Source: Ruegeria sediminis (lineage in GTDB: Bacteria; Pseudomonadota; Alphaproteobacteria; Rhodobacterales; Rhodobacteraceae). From it: a stretch of 64,000 nucleotides of DNA. A program made the translations under genes and the position numbers. Each line of letters opens with the position of its first letter. Position 1 is the first letter of the stretch. Where the stretch lies: contig NZ_VCPD01000002.1 of assembly GCF_005938215.1 (NCBI RefSeq), positions 1-64,000 of the forward strand, given 5' to 3'. The notes beneath the pieces are model-generated. The model was not told the DNA's origin. It made no database searches and worked only from the letters and a program-made list of their open reading frames with translations. Shown in pieces: positions 26,975-36,355 of the stretch.

Positions 26975-27543
26975 TGGACCGCTCCTTCGAACACGAACGG
27001 GTTTTGCAGATCTCTGAGCAGGGGCGCGGCCGCATCCTTGCCGGAAAGAACGGGGACCGAGTCCCCCAGTTTCCAGTCGATGCCGATGTCGGGGTCATCG
27101 TAGCGCACCGCGCCGTCACAGTCCGGAGCGTAGTAGTCGGAGCACTTGTAGACAATCTCGGTGCCGTCCTCGCGCGTAACGAAGCCGTGCAAAAAGCCCA
27201 CGGGTACAAACAGCTGCTTTCCGTTCTCGAAGCTCAATTCCTCGCCGACCCATTTCCCGTAGGTCGGGCTGCCCCTGCGGATGTCCACGACCACGTCGAA
27301 AAGTCGCCCCCTTCCGCAACGCACCAGCTTGGCCTGGGCATGGGGCGGTGACTGGAAATGAAGCCCACGCACCGTTCCAGCCTTGGCCGAAAAAGAGTGA
27401 TTGTCCTGAACGAACAAAGTGTCCAAGCCGTGCTCGGCCATCTTCCGCGCGCTCCAGCTTTCGCTGAAGAAGCCCCTGTCATCACCAAAACGGGCCGGGG
27501 TAATCACAAGAACATCCGGAATGGCAGTGCGTTCGACAATCAC
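26971..27543 (-). CDS. rmlC: dTDP-4-dehydrorhamnose 3,5-epimerase
   Basis: The product is 190 aa from a GTG start at 27541-27543. The cupin-fold protein shows [20 protein letters not shown] and, further on, [20 protein letters not shown] with [19 protein letters not shown], all conserved in RmlC. The first gene of the rmlCBDA-GT8-rgpF operon, it double-epimerises dTDP-4-keto-6-deoxyglucose. The 205-bp interval upstream to cyoD has no clear promoter. Confidence 0.95.
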   Translation of the reverse strand: MIVERTAIPDVLVITPARFGDDRGFFSESWSARKMAEHGLDTLFVQDNHSFSAKAGTVRGLHFQSPPHAQAKLVRCGRGRLFDVVVDIRRGSPTYGKWVGEELSFENGKQLFVPVGFLHGFVTREDGTEIVYKCSDYYAPDCDGAVRYDDPDIGIDWKLGDSVPVLSGKDAAAPLLRDLQNPFVFEGAVQ

Positions 27544-27748
27544 TGAAAACCTCGCAAAAATGGCTGTTTGTGACCTAGCAGTCGAGCGAATTGATGTGAA
27601 GAGGGCAATTGGAGGCTCTGATCGGCGGAGGATTGCCTCGAATTGGAGCGGCCGAACGTCGGTTCTTGGGAACTGGGCATGAGTGGCAAATGGATTGAAA
27701 TGCGACGAAAAACTCTCGGCAAGAACCTCAGACTGCCAAGGTCGGAAC

Positions 27749-28039
27749 CTACATCATCCGGTAGTTCAAGTTACCCATGACCCACAGTGTTCCCCCGACC
27801 ATGATGAACAGGAGAACGAAAGCGAAGATGAGCGCGCCGTTTCTCTCCCGGTCACCTGATCCCAACCGGATCCCGAGAAAGAACCGAAGATGCACCATGA
27901 TCTGGGTGACAGCTGCGACGCCCACGAGCCACAGGGTCATATCGCGGGGCAGCAGCCGCGTTGCGACAAGGCCAAACGGCAGCACCGTCAGAACTACGGC
28001 GAGTGCAAAGCCGATCAGAATTGGGCGGAGTCCCTGCAT
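27749..28039 (-). CDS. cyoD: Cytochrome bo3 ubiquinol oxidase subunit IV
   Basis: The product is 96 aa from ATG 28037-28039, overlapping the cyoC stop. It has three hydrophobic segments and the conserved VVLTVLPFGLV and QIMVHLRFFLGI motifs, as well as the IMVGGTLWVMGNLNYRMM C-terminus typical of CyoD. It is slightly shorter than the roughly 110 aa of the E. coli protein. It assists assembly of the oxidase. It is the last gene of cyoABCD. Confidence 0.93.
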   Translation of the reverse strand: MQGLRPILIGFALAVVLTVLPFGLVATRLLPRDMTLWLVGVAAVTQIMVHLRFFLGIRLGSGDRERNGALIFAFVLLFIMVGGTLWVMGNLNYRMM

Positions 28040-28614
28040 CAGAACAACTCCGGCAGGTAGACGACAGAAAAGATCCCGATCCACACGATGTCCAGAAAGT
28101 GCCAGAACAGCGTTAGCCGCGAAAGTCTGGAAAGCACGCGCGAATTCGGCCCCTTCAGCAGCAATTGCATCATCATGGTGCCGATCCAGATCAGGCCGGC
28201 GGACACGTGCAGGCCGTGAGTGCTGAGCAAGGTGAAGAATGCCGACAAGTAGCCGCTGCGATTCGGCCCCGCTCCGCTGGCGACGAAACCGCTGAGTTCC
28301 CTGACTTCCAGCACGAGAAACCCGGCCCCAAGGGCGAACGTCAATGCCAGCCAAACCAGGGCCGGCCCGATGCGCTCCTCCATTGCCGCGTGATGCGCCA
28401 GCGCGACGGTAAGGCTGCTGGTCAACAGCAGGGCGGTTTGCATCGAGAGGTTGGTCATGCTGAACAGGTCCGTGCCGCCCGGCCCGCCGGCCAGGTTGGT
28501 CGACATGACGACGAAGGTCGCGAAGATCAGGCCAAAGAGAATGGCGTCGCTCATGAGATAGAGCCAGAAGCCGAAGCTCACCTCACTGTCGGAATGGCGT
28601 ACTGCGGTGGTCAT
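28039..28614 (-). CDS. cyoC: Cytochrome bo3 ubiquinol oxidase subunit III
   Basis: The product is 191 aa with five membrane segments. SEVSFGFWLYLMSDAILFGL followed by IFATFVVM is the conserved N-terminus, and THGLHVSAGLIWIGTMMMQL contains the HGLHV motif of heme-copper oxidase subunit III. It overlaps both cyoB (ATGA) and cyoD. Confidence 0.95.
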   Translation of the reverse strand: MTTAVRHSDSEVSFGFWLYLMSDAILFGLIFATFVVMSTNLAGGPGGTDLFSMTNLSMQTALLLTSSLTVALAHHAAMEERIGPALVWLALTFALGAGFLVLEVRELSGFVASGAGPNRSGYLSAFFTLLSTHGLHVSAGLIWIGTMMMQLLLKGPNSRVLSRLSRLTLFWHFLDIVWIGIFSVVYLPELF

Positions 28615-30572
28615 GAGATCCCGGTGCCTCGTCCGGGGAACGCTTCGCTTTCGGTGTCATCCGCGAAAGAACGCGCAATCAGGGTCGTGGCGACCAGGGC
28701 CAACCCAACTGCCGCCAGCCACCAGATGAACCAGATCACTCCGAATCCGACGCAGAATCCGGCAAACCCGATGACCGGGCCTACGGCAGTATTGCGTGGC
28801 ACGTGGATTGAGGCGGTCAACGGCGCCGTCGGAATGGGTTTACCTGTCAATTTTGCCTCATGAAAGGAATCGCGGACCGAAACGATCGGCAGTTCTGTAT
28901 AATTCCATGCTGGGGGCGGAGACGATGTCGACCATTCCAGCGTTCGCCCGTCCCAAGGGTCGTCCGCCTCGGCGGCAAGACGCACCCGGTCGCGGACGCT
29001 GACCCACAGCTGGATGCCCAGTGAAACGATCCCCAGAAGGATGAGACATGCGCCAAGAAACGCGATGATCAGCCAGGGTTGCCAGTCCGGGTTCGCATAG
29101 CTTTCCATCCTGCGCGGCATACCCATCAGGCCGATGACGTAAAGCGGCATGAATGCCAGGATGAAGCCGGTAAACCAGAACCAGAAGGCGCGGGCGCCCC
29201 AGTTGCGGTCCAGCCGGAATCCGAAGGCCTTCGGAAACCAGTACATGTAGCCGGCCACGTAGCCGAACAGCGCGCCGGGGATGATCATGTTGTGGAAATG
29301 CGCCACGAGGAAAGTGGTGTTGTGCGTCGCGTAATTGATCGGTGGGATCGCCAGCAGAACGCCCGACATGCCTCCGACCACGAAGAGGCACATGAATCCG
29401 AGCGTGAAAAGCATGGGCGGTTCGAACCGGATGCGGCCGCGATACATCGTGAAGAGCCAGTCGAACACCTTTACGCCCGTGGGCACGGCGATCACCATGG
29501 TTGCGATTCCGAAAATCGCGTTCACGTTCGCGCCGGCGCCCATGGTGAAGAAATGGTGCAGCCAGACCGTAAAGGACAGGACGGCGATCACCATGGTGGC
29601 GTAGACCAGCGAAGGGTATCCGAACAGGCGCTTTGACGAGAAGGTCGCCACCACCTCGGAAAAGATCCCGAACGCCGGGAGGATGAGGATGTAGACTTCG
29701 GGATGTCCCCAGATCCAAAACAGATTCATGAAGTTCATGACATTGCCGCCGCCGTCATTCGTGAAGAAATGGGTTCCCACGGTTCGATCCAACGCCAGCA
29801 TCGCGGTGACGACGGTCAGTGCCGGAAAGGCAAAGACGATCAGGATGCTGGAACACAGCGCCGTCCAGGTGAACATCGGCATATGCATCAACGTCATCCC
29901 GGTTGTGCGTTTGCGCAGGATCGTCACGACGAAGTTGATGCCTGTCAGCGTCGAACCTACACCGCTGACCAGAACGGCCCAGATCCAGTAGTCGACGCCG
30001 ACCCCGGGTGTGAACTGGACGCCGGAGTAGGGCGGGTACCCGGTCCAGCCGGCCGTCGAGAACTTGCCGATGACCAGCGAGACAAGGACAAGGCCGGCAC
30101 CGGCCGCTGTCAGCCAGAAGCTGATCGAGTTCATCACCGGGAATGCCACGTCGCGTGCGCCGATCTGAAGCGGGACGGCAAAGTTCATCAGGCCCGTGAC
30201 GAAAGGCATGGCCATGAAGAAGATCATGATCGTGCCGTGACTGCTGAAGATCTGTTCGAAATGCTCGGGCGGCAGGTATCCGCCTCCGTCCATCGCCAGC
30301 GCCTGCTGCAGACGCATCATGATGGCGTCGACGAAGCCGCGGATCAGCATGATCAGCGCCAGCACGATGTACATGATGCCGATGCGTTTGTGATCGACCG
30401 AGGTAATCCATCCCGACCAAAGCTCGCGCCACTTGCCGAGCCAGGTCACGATCGCCAGAAATCCAAGTCCGCCCGCCACGGTCACCATGGCGCCGCCCAT
30501 GGCGACCCAACTATAAAGCGGAAGGGCATCCGGGCCGAGGCGCCCAAGCAGGGGCGAAATGTCTTCGGTCAA
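28611..30572 (-). CDS. cyoB: Cytochrome bo3 ubiquinol oxidase subunit I
   Basis: The product is 653 aa with the full heme-copper oxidase core. WGHPEVYILILPAFGIFSE holds the cross-linked His/Tyr and proton-channel Glu region, WLHHFFTMGAG the copper-B histidines, and AHFHNMIIPG the heme histidines. RGFVDAIMMRLQQAL carries the Arg/Asp quinol-site residues and the downstream SSHGTIMIFF the matching His, supporting a quinol rather than cytochrome c oxidase. The start is a TTG (30570-30572) that overlaps the cyoA stop and has AAGGAG upstream. Confidence 0.96.
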   Translation of the reverse strand: MTEDISPLLGRLGPDALPLYSWVAMGGAMVTVAGGLGFLAIVTWLGKWRELWSGWITSVDHKRIGIMYIVLALIMLIRGFVDAIMMRLQQALAMDGGGYLPPEHFEQIFSSHGTIMIFFMAMPFVTGLMNFAVPLQIGARDVAFPVMNSISFWLTAAGAGLVLVSLVIGKFSTAGWTGYPPYSGVQFTPGVGVDYWIWAVLVSGVGSTLTGINFVVTILRKRTTGMTLMHMPMFTWTALCSSILIVFAFPALTVVTAMLALDRTVGTHFFTNDGGGNVMNFMNLFWIWGHPEVYILILPAFGIFSEVVATFSSKRLFGYPSLVYATMVIAVLSFTVWLHHFFTMGAGANVNAIFGIATMVIAVPTGVKVFDWLFTMYRGRIRFEPPMLFTLGFMCLFVVGGMSGVLLAIPPINYATHNTTFLVAHFHNMIIPGALFGYVAGYMYWFPKAFGFRLDRNWGARAFWFWFTGFILAFMPLYVIGLMGMPRRMESYANPDWQPWLIIAFLGACLILLGIVSLGIQLWVSVRDRVRLAAEADDPWDGRTLEWSTSSPPPAWNYTELPIVSVRDSFHEAKLTGKPIPTAPLTASIHVPRNTAVGPVIGFAGFCVGFGVIWFIWWLAAVGLALVATTLIARSFADDTESEAFPGRGTGIS

Positions 30573-31360
30573 TTTCCGGCTCCTTCTGCGGTGGTATCCG
30601 CTGCATGGGGCATGTCCGCGCTGCCGGCGAGGAGCCCGGCGAAGAAACCCTGCGGAGCCGAGGCAAAATAGGTGACGGGAGCAGCGATGCTGGGCTGACT
30701 GATTTCCGCAAAAGAGCGGTCATCGAGGGCCTGGTCACTGGCGCGCACCCGCTCTATCCACCCGTCGAAATCGGCTTCGGTCATCGCAAGAACGTCGAAT
30801 GTCTGCTGGGGAAACCCGGTTCCGCTGAACTGCATGTTCCGGCCTTGCATCTTGCCCGGCTCATTCGCCTGCAGGTTCAATTGCGTCTCCATTCCCGCCA
30901 TGGCATAGATCTGACCGCCGAGGTCGGGGATGATGAAGGAATTCATTGCGACTTGCGACGTTACCCTGAACGAAACCGGACGGTCCGCGGGAATGGCAAG
31001 CTCATTTACAGTGGCTATGCCGTGGTCCGGATAGATGAACAGCCATTTCCAATTGAGAGCGACGGCCTGCACCAGCAACGGTTCTCCGCCTGGAAGCGGC
31101 TTGTATGGATCGAGCGCGTGGGTCTTGTCCCAGACCATTGTAGCGAGAAGCCCGACCATGATCGCCGGGATTCCCCAAACGGTGATTTCCACGACCCGCG
31201 ACCGATCCCAGTCCGGGCTATACGCCGCCCGGTCGTTCGTCGCCCGGTAGCGCCAGGCAAATGCCAGAGCCATCAGAATGACAGGCACGACGACAAGCAG
31301 CATCAGGCCGGACGCCTTCAGTAAAAGCAGTTTCTCGGCTTCGGCAATAGGTCCTGTCAC
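30569..31360 (-). CDS. cyoA: Cytochrome bo3 ubiquinol oxidase subunit II
   Basis: The product is 263 aa from a GTG start at 31358-31360 with AAGGGG upstream. Two membrane segments (GLMLLVVVPVILMALAFAW and a second near residue 60) are followed by the periplasmic cupredoxin-like domain: NWKWLFIYPDHGIATVNELA, then MNSFIIPDLGGQIYAMAGM. The copper-A ligands of cytochrome c oxidases are absent, as expected for a quinol oxidase. Unlike E. coli CyoA, there is no lipoprotein signal: the protein begins where the mature family core begins, and the codons upstream contain no lipobox before an in-frame TAA. Confidence 0.93.
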   Translation of the reverse strand: MTGPIAEAEKLLLLKASGLMLLVVVPVILMALAFAWRYRATNDRAAYSPDWDRSRVVEITVWGIPAIMVGLLATMVWDKTHALDPYKPLPGGEPLLVQAVALNWKWLFIYPDHGIATVNELAIPADRPVSFRVTSQVAMNSFIIPDLGGQIYAMAGMETQLNLQANEPGKMQGRNMQFSGTGFPQQTFDVLAMTEADFDGWIERVRASDQALDDRSFAEISQPSIAAPVTYFASAPQGFFAGLLAGSADMPHAADTTAEGAGN

Positions 31361-31410
31361 ACCTCGCCCCTTCGTCGCGCTGGCCGTCCGGGTGCGGCCA
31401 ATATCCTCAC

Positions 31411-31416
31411 ATTATA
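31411..31416 (-). promoter_or_regulatory. Candidate -10 element for cyoABCD
   Basis: The minus strand reads TATAAT 50 bp before the cyoA GTG, in the gap between the DUF202 gene and cyoA. A matching -35 box is not evident at standard spacing, so regulation by an activator is possible. Confidence 0.4.
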
Positions 31417-31465
31417 CAGAGAATCCGGAAACCGTCTTGGGTGTTGTTGGTCGAATCCCTTAGGG

Positions 31466-31786
31466 TCAGCTGATATGGAAAACAAAGACGCCCAAAAGCG
31501 CGATCAATGATGCGACGAGCAGCAGCAACAGCGTTTCGGATGGCGTCGCCTCCTGGTCGATCATTTCCGATCGGAGGATCATCCCCCGCAGATGCCGCAT
31601 CCTCACGTAAGCCAGCAGGATGACCACAGCGCCGGCGCCCAGCAACAGCACTTCGGACCAGATCGCGACATTCTTGGTCACAAGCCGCTCGATACCAATG
31701 CCGAACCCCATGATCGCGATCGCGGTCCGAACCCAGGCAAGGAAGGTCCGCTCGTTCGACGCATGATCGGTAAAATTCAAGACCAT
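31466..31786 (-). CDS. DUF202 (YidH-like) small inner-membrane protein
   Basis: The product is 106 aa with three hydrophobic segments. NERTFLAWVRTAIAIMGFGI near the N-terminus is the DUF202 signature (NERTxLAWxRT). The molecular function of the family is unknown. It starts 10 bp after the mprF stop and lies upstream of cyoA, so it may be co-transcribed with mprF. Confidence 0.88.
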   Translation of the reverse strand: MVLNFTDHASNERTFLAWVRTAIAIMGFGIGIERLVTKNVAIWSEVLLLGAGAVVILLAYVRMRHLRGMILRSEMIDQEATPSETLLLLLVASLIALLGVFVFHIS

Positions 31787-31796
31787 CAGCCCGCTC

Positions 31797-34385
31797 CTAC
31801 TTCATCAGACCCCGGATGCCGCCGGAAATCAGCACGTTGACCTCGTAGAGAATTTTCGGTGCCGCGAGCCCACCGGGACTTGCAAGGTAGTTCGGCGTCC
31901 AGACCGGATCGAACTTCTGCTTGAAGCTGCGCAGCCCTTCGAAATGGTAGAACTGCTCGCCGTGATCGTAGACGAAGCCGCCAACACGGTTCCAGAACGA
32001 GGCCAACTGCCGGTTCTCGATCCCCGAAAACGGTGCCGCGCCAAGGGAGAACCAGCGAAACCCTGTCTGCGCGCCCCAAAGCATCAACTCCGCGAAGAGC
32101 GCGTCCATCACGAAACTCGGCGCGTCGGGATCATACCGCATAAGATCGAGCGACAGTTCATGCTTGTTGCCGCCCTGAAACAGGTTAGCAAAGGCCACGA
32201 TCCGCCCCTCGGGATCGCGCAGGACGGCATGGTCGAAATTGGAAACGTAGCCTTCGTCAAAGCCGCCAAGCGCAAAGCTTTTTTCTTCGCCCTGTTTGGT
32301 GGCAAGCCATTTGTCCGAGATCGCCTTCAACTCGGGCAGGTATTCCTTCAGTTCCTGTTTGGGAATGATCTCAAAGACATACCCTTCGCGCGACGCCCGG
32401 TTGCGCGCCTGCCTGAAGCCCTTTTTGGCCGATCCGTCCAGCGTGAATCCGGTAAGATCGACCCTCGCAACCTCGCCGATCTTCAGTATCGACAGCCCGA
32501 GATCGAGGAAGGTTGGAAGATAGCGCGGCGACACGGCATAGAAAGCGCAGCGCTTGCTTTCGCGGTCGGCTTTCTCGCGCAATTGCCAGATGAGGTCGCG
32601 GCCCGCTTCCTCGTCGCCAACCGGTTCTCCTTTGGTGATCAGGGATTTTCCGGTGTCGGCGTAGGCGAGAAAGGCCGAACCGTCCTCTGCGATCAGAAAC
32701 GACTTGTCGCCTATCAGGGCCATGTTCGCCTCGGTGTCCTCACTCTCGGCGACCAGTTTTCGCACGACGTCCGGAATCGGCTCGGGGCCCGAGCGCGTAC
32801 CCCGGTTAAGCACGATCGAGTCGAGCGATATTCCGGCAAGCAGGATGGCCACGACCAGGCTTGCCCTCAGAAACCGCGATGCGTCGGCGTGCAAGGCAAA
32901 ATCCCACCATAGCTCATCCCGGTATTCCACGTGGCTGTAGGCAACGAATCCGACCCAGGTAATGGCCAGCACCAACGCCGCCAGGCTGAGGATCCATGTT
33001 CCGTTCAGCCGGAAGACCGAGGCGCCCTCGACGCGATAGAAGGCCGAGCGAAACAGGGCCAAAAGTCCGATTGCCGCCAGGAGGCCAAGCGACTCTTCCC
33101 AGTCGAGCCCCTTGGTCAGCGACACCACGAAACCGACCGTCATGAGCAGGATCGCGATCAACCATGCCCGATAGAGCTTTCGGAACAGCCCTCGGGAAAT
33201 CACGATCAATAGCAGCCCGACTACGCTGCCGATCATGTGCGATGCTTCGATGACCGACAGTGGTAGAACGTCAAGCAGAACGCCGAGCCGGTCGGAATCC
33301 ACCGGGATGTTGCCTGAGAAAAGAAGCACGCTGCCCGCGAGCAGCGAAATGGACGCGGCGGCGAACGGCACGACGGGTCGGGCAATTCGAAAGACCCAGG
33401 ATGCCGATTGCGTGACCGTGCGGTGTTCCGCTATCGCCCAGACCACCGCAAGGCAGACGATCGCGACGACGAAAGGAAGGATCGTGTAGACGACTCGGTA
33501 GAGCAGCAGCGCCGCAAGAACGTCGGGCCGCCCCGCAGCGCCAAGCCCGGCAATCATTGCAGCCTCGAAAACTCCAAGTCCTCCCGGTGAATGGCTGAGA
33601 ATGCCGAGGGCGATGGCGCCAACGTAGATCACGAAGAAAAACGTGGGGCTTTGGACCAGATCGGATGGCATGAGGACATAGAGTGTCAGCGCCGATCCGC
33701 ACAGATCGATGACACCGGCCATCATCAGACCACCGCCAAGCTTGACGCCCGGCAGATCGAACCCGAAATCCGCAACCGAAACCCGCCGCGTCCCGCGCGA
33801 CAACCACAAGAACAACCCGGCAAGCGCGACCGCGAGCGCGACCCCGATGACCGTTTCGGTCGTCGGGTTCAGTGGCACCACGGTCGACAATCCCTGCGGG
33901 TGCAGTGTCAGCAATATGGACAGGATCAGTGTGAGGCCCAGCCACAAGCCGACCCAGGATATCGCGATGATCCCGGCCACGTGGTTGAGTTCAAGGCCCA
34001 GAGAGGAGTAGATCCGGTATCTGACCGCCGTTCCAGTCAGATAGGAGAAGCCTAGAAGGTTCGATATCGCGTATCCGCTGGACCCCGCAAATCCCGCCAC
34101 CCAGTCCGGGATTCGTTTCCTGGCAACGCTTCTGACCGCAAGGATGTCGTATGACGCCAGACCGACATAGCTTGCCGCTGTCCAAAAAGCCGCAAGGCCC
34201 AAGGTCGACCAGGAACTGGCGGCAATGTCGGCCTTGACATCGCTCCAGCGGACCTCGGAGGCGAGCCGGGTCAGCACGTAGCCGGCCAGGCACAAGACAA
34301 CCAAGGGCAAGGCAAGCCGGACAACCGGATGTTCCAGAACCTTCACCAGTCGCGCCGAAAGGGAACTGGCGTCATGGGTGTCCAT
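31797..34385 (-). CDS. mprF: Bifunctional aminoacyl-phosphatidylglycerol synthase/flippase
   Basis: The product is 862 aa, the full MprF length. The N-terminal half is a multi-pass membrane flippase domain (about 12-14 segments) with the conserved HSPGGLGVFEAAMIAGLG. The C-terminal 300 residues are the cytoplasmic DUF2156/GNAT-like aminoacyltransferase domain with VGDEEAGRDLIWQLREKADR, then SLGAAPFSGIENRQ. It transfers an amino acid, usually lysine or alanine, from tRNA to phosphatidylglycerol and moves the lipid outward, lowering surface negative charge. Which amino acid is used cannot be told from sequence alone. Confidence 0.92.
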   Translation of the reverse strand: MDTHDASSLSARLVKVLEHPVVRLALPLVVLCLAGYVLTRLASEVRWSDVKADIAASSWSTLGLAAFWTAASYVGLASYDILAVRSVARKRIPDWVAGFAGSSGYAISNLLGFSYLTGTAVRYRIYSSLGLELNHVAGIIAISWVGLWLGLTLILSILLTLHPQGLSTVVPLNPTTETVIGVALAVALAGLFLWLSRGTRRVSVADFGFDLPGVKLGGGLMMAGVIDLCGSALTLYVLMPSDLVQSPTFFFVIYVGAIALGILSHSPGGLGVFEAAMIAGLGAAGRPDVLAALLLYRVVYTILPFVVAIVCLAVVWAIAEHRTVTQSASWVFRIARPVVPFAAASISLLAGSVLLFSGNIPVDSDRLGVLLDVLPLSVIEASHMIGSVVGLLLIVISRGLFRKLYRAWLIAILLMTVGFVVSLTKGLDWEESLGLLAAIGLLALFRSAFYRVEGASVFRLNGTWILSLAALVLAITWVGFVAYSHVEYRDELWWDFALHADASRFLRASLVVAILLAGISLDSIVLNRGTRSGPEPIPDVVRKLVAESEDTEANMALIGDKSFLIAEDGSAFLAYADTGKSLITKGEPVGDEEAGRDLIWQLREKADRESKRCAFYAVSPRYLPTFLDLGLSILKIGEVARVDLTGFTLDGSAKKGFRQARNRASREGYVFEIIPKQELKEYLPELKAISDKWLATKQGEEKSFALGGFDEGYVSNFDHAVLRDPEGRIVAFANLFQGGNKHELSLDLMRYDPDAPSFVMDALFAELMLWGAQTGFRWFSLGAAPFSGIENRQLASFWNRVGGFVYDHGEQFYHFEGLRSFKQKFDPVWTPNYLASPGGLAAPKILYEVNVLISGGIRGLMK

Positions 34386-34772
34386 CGGGATACCTCTCGG
34401 GCTTGCGGCTAGCCGGGGGCGGCAATTCGGGTGGCTAGATCAATAGCTTGAAGGTCGTTCTTTATCATTGCGCGACCGCAGCCGCAGTCGTCAATGGTTG
34501 TTTTCCCCACGCAACGGCGGCCGTTCCTTTGTCCAGCCGCAGTGGATTGAGCGGCGAATCCGGTTTGTTGACGGTGCAGTTCCGCACGCGCTGAGGAACC
34601 GCCGGGCACATGTGACACCTCTGGGTTCGAGTTCAGAAAACATCTGGACAAACATTCTGCCAGTCCTGAAAGTTCGGAGCAGAACTGAGATGATTTTGAC
34701 AGAACCATCTTCATGCTTCGCACCGATTAGGGTTCTCTGGATCTGGTGCCAAACTTGTTGAGGGAGACAAGG
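34386..34772. other. Divergent intergenic region, mprF / DUF3302 operon
   Basis: This 387-bp region should hold promoters for both directions. TTGACA occurs at 34696-34701 on the plus strand, about 70 bp before the DUF3302 start, but no good -10 box follows at 16-18 bp. A ribosome-binding site AGGGAGA lies just before ATG 34773. No gene or repeat was seen. Confidence 0.4.
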
Positions 34773-35183
34773 ATGCAGAACTCTGAGGGATTCTGGAGCT
34801 CGGTCACCAATTCATACTACTTTTGGGATGCGGTCACCCTTGTTTGCGGAATGATCTGTGTGTTCGGTTTCCTGGCCTTCATCGTCTGGCTGTTGGGACT
34901 GCCGGGACGAATTGCGGTGGCACGCAACCACCCCGAGGCAGAAGCCGTCTATGCGATGGGCTGGGCGGGATTTCTGGCTGTCATCCCGTGGATTCAGGCA
35001 TTCATCTGGGCGTTCAAACCTTCGGACGTCGTGGACATCCGCAGGTTCCCTGATGAAGAGCGCGAGGCCATCAAGCGCGACTTGGCGCGTCTCAAGGCCT
35101 ATGCCTATGGCGAAGTAGAGGATCCCGACAACGAAGACCCCCCGATGCCGCAATCCAATCCCCGGACCGGCAGAGAGGACTGA
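34773..35183 (+). CDS. DUF3302 inner-membrane protein (YiaW-like)
   Basis: The product is 136 aa from ATG 34773 with AGGGAGACAAGG upstream; the open frame starts slightly earlier without support. Two hydrophobic segments (DAVTLVCGMICVFGFLAFIV, then MGWAGFLAVIPWIQAFIW) flank ARNHPEAEAVYAMG, typical of DUF3302. The charged C-terminal tail is cytoplasmic. In E. coli the YiaW homologue is paired with the HlyD-type YiaV, as here, 3 bp downstream. The function of the pair is linked to envelope integrity but is not biochemically defined. Confidence 0.85.
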   Translation: MQNSEGFWSSVTNSYYFWDAVTLVCGMICVFGFLAFIVWLLGLPGRIAVARNHPEAEAVYAMGWAGFLAVIPWIQAFIWAFKPSDVVDIRRFPDEEREAIKRDLARLKAYAYGEVEDPDNEDPPMPQSNPRTGRED

Positions 35184-35186
35184 CAG

Positions 35187-36332
35187 ATGGCCGGTGTCGT
35201 CGCGATCACCCTTGTCTACCTGGGGTTCGTCTGGATCGTGTTCTTCAAGTTGAGATGGCTGCGGTTCACCCCGACATGGGGTTTGATCTCGGTCTTCTTC
35301 CTGCTGCACCTGCTGATCGTGCCTCTGGTCGGGATGAGAATGCAATCGCCCTTCACAAGCGATGTCCGCGTCGTGCGGCATACCGTTCAACTGGTGCCAC
35401 GACTGCCTGAACAGACGCTGGTCACCGACGTTCGCGTCAAGGAGAACATGCCGGTCAAGAAGGGCGACGTTCTTTTCGTGTTCGACAAGAGTATCTTCCA
35501 GGCGCAGGTCCGCTCTGCCCAGGCGGCTGTCGTTGCCGCGCAGCAGAACGCGAAGATCCTGGAGGCCGACATTGCAATCGCCAAGGACTCGGTCGCCCGC
35601 GCGCAGTCCGATCTGGATTTTGCAACCGTACAGCAGGATCGATTTGCAACGCTTGCCGATCAAAGGGCCGGCTCGCAGGAATCCGCGGATCGCTGGACGA
35701 CACGTGTACTTTCGGCACAGGCGTCATTGGCCAAGGCGCAAGAGGAACAGAAACGCGCCGAGCTTGCTTATGCGTCGCAGATCGACGGCATCAATACCTC
35801 GGTCATCCAGGCCGAGGCCCAGTTGGAGCAGGCGCAATATTACCTGGACAACACAGAACTCAAGGCGCCGCAGGATGGGGTGATTGTCAACCTACAGGTG
35901 CAAGAGGGTATGGTCGCCGGGACCTTTCGCGTCGGGGCGATCGCGTCTCTGATCGTCGATGAAAACCCTTATCTGCTGGCTGCATACCGGCAGGAAAACC
36001 TGATGAACGTCCGCGAAGGCCAACCGGTCGTCATTTCGCTGAACAACTATCCGGGCAAGCATTTCACAGGCAGGGTGGCCGAGATCTGGTGGGCAAGCCG
36101 CCGGGGTCAGTACCTTCCTTCCGGCGACCTGCCGGTATTCCCGGACATTCCGCTGCACACCGAGGTTCGCCTGCCCGTCAAGATCGTTATGGACGACCCC
36201 GACGTTCGACTTCCGATCGGTGGAGGCGGAGCCACTCTGATACTCACCAGCGACAGCCCGTTCACCTGGCTGGGGCAAATCTCGCTCCGGACATATGCCT
36301 GGAGCCGCTGGATCTATCCGCTGCCAATTTGA
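35187..36332 (+). CDS. HlyD-family membrane fusion protein (YiaV-like)
   Basis: The product is 381 aa. Two N-terminal hydrophobic stretches (residues about 1-20 and 32-52) anchor it in the inner membrane. A biotinyl-lipoyl-like half-domain with VKENMPVKKGDVLFVFD comes next, then a long alanine/glutamine-rich alpha-helical hairpin (about 105-220), then the second half with LKAPQDGVIVNLQVQEGMV. This is the periplasmic adaptor architecture. It is followed 23 bp later by a TolC/NodT outer-membrane gene, but no pump ATPase or RND gene is in the cluster. Confidence 0.87.
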   Translation: MAGVVAITLVYLGFVWIVFFKLRWLRFTPTWGLISVFFLLHLLIVPLVGMRMQSPFTSDVRVVRHTVQLVPRLPEQTLVTDVRVKENMPVKKGDVLFVFDKSIFQAQVRSAQAAVVAAQQNAKILEADIAIAKDSVARAQSDLDFATVQQDRFATLADQRAGSQESADRWTTRVLSAQASLAKAQEEQKRAELAYASQIDGINTSVIQAEAQLEQAQYYLDNTELKAPQDGVIVNLQVQEGMVAGTFRVGAIASLIVDENPYLLAAYRQENLMNVREGQPVVISLNNYPGKHFTGRVAEIWWASRRGQYLPSGDLPVFPDIPLHTEVRLPVKIVMDDPDVRLPIGGGGATLILTSDSPFTWLGQISLRTYAWSRWIYPLPI

Positions 36333-36355
36333 AGAAATATTGAGGGGCAAAAAAA

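Noticed and set aside
29703..30671. A 322-codon plus-strand frame
   Set aside because: Antisense to cyoB/cyoA, His/Asp/Arg-rich translation with no family.
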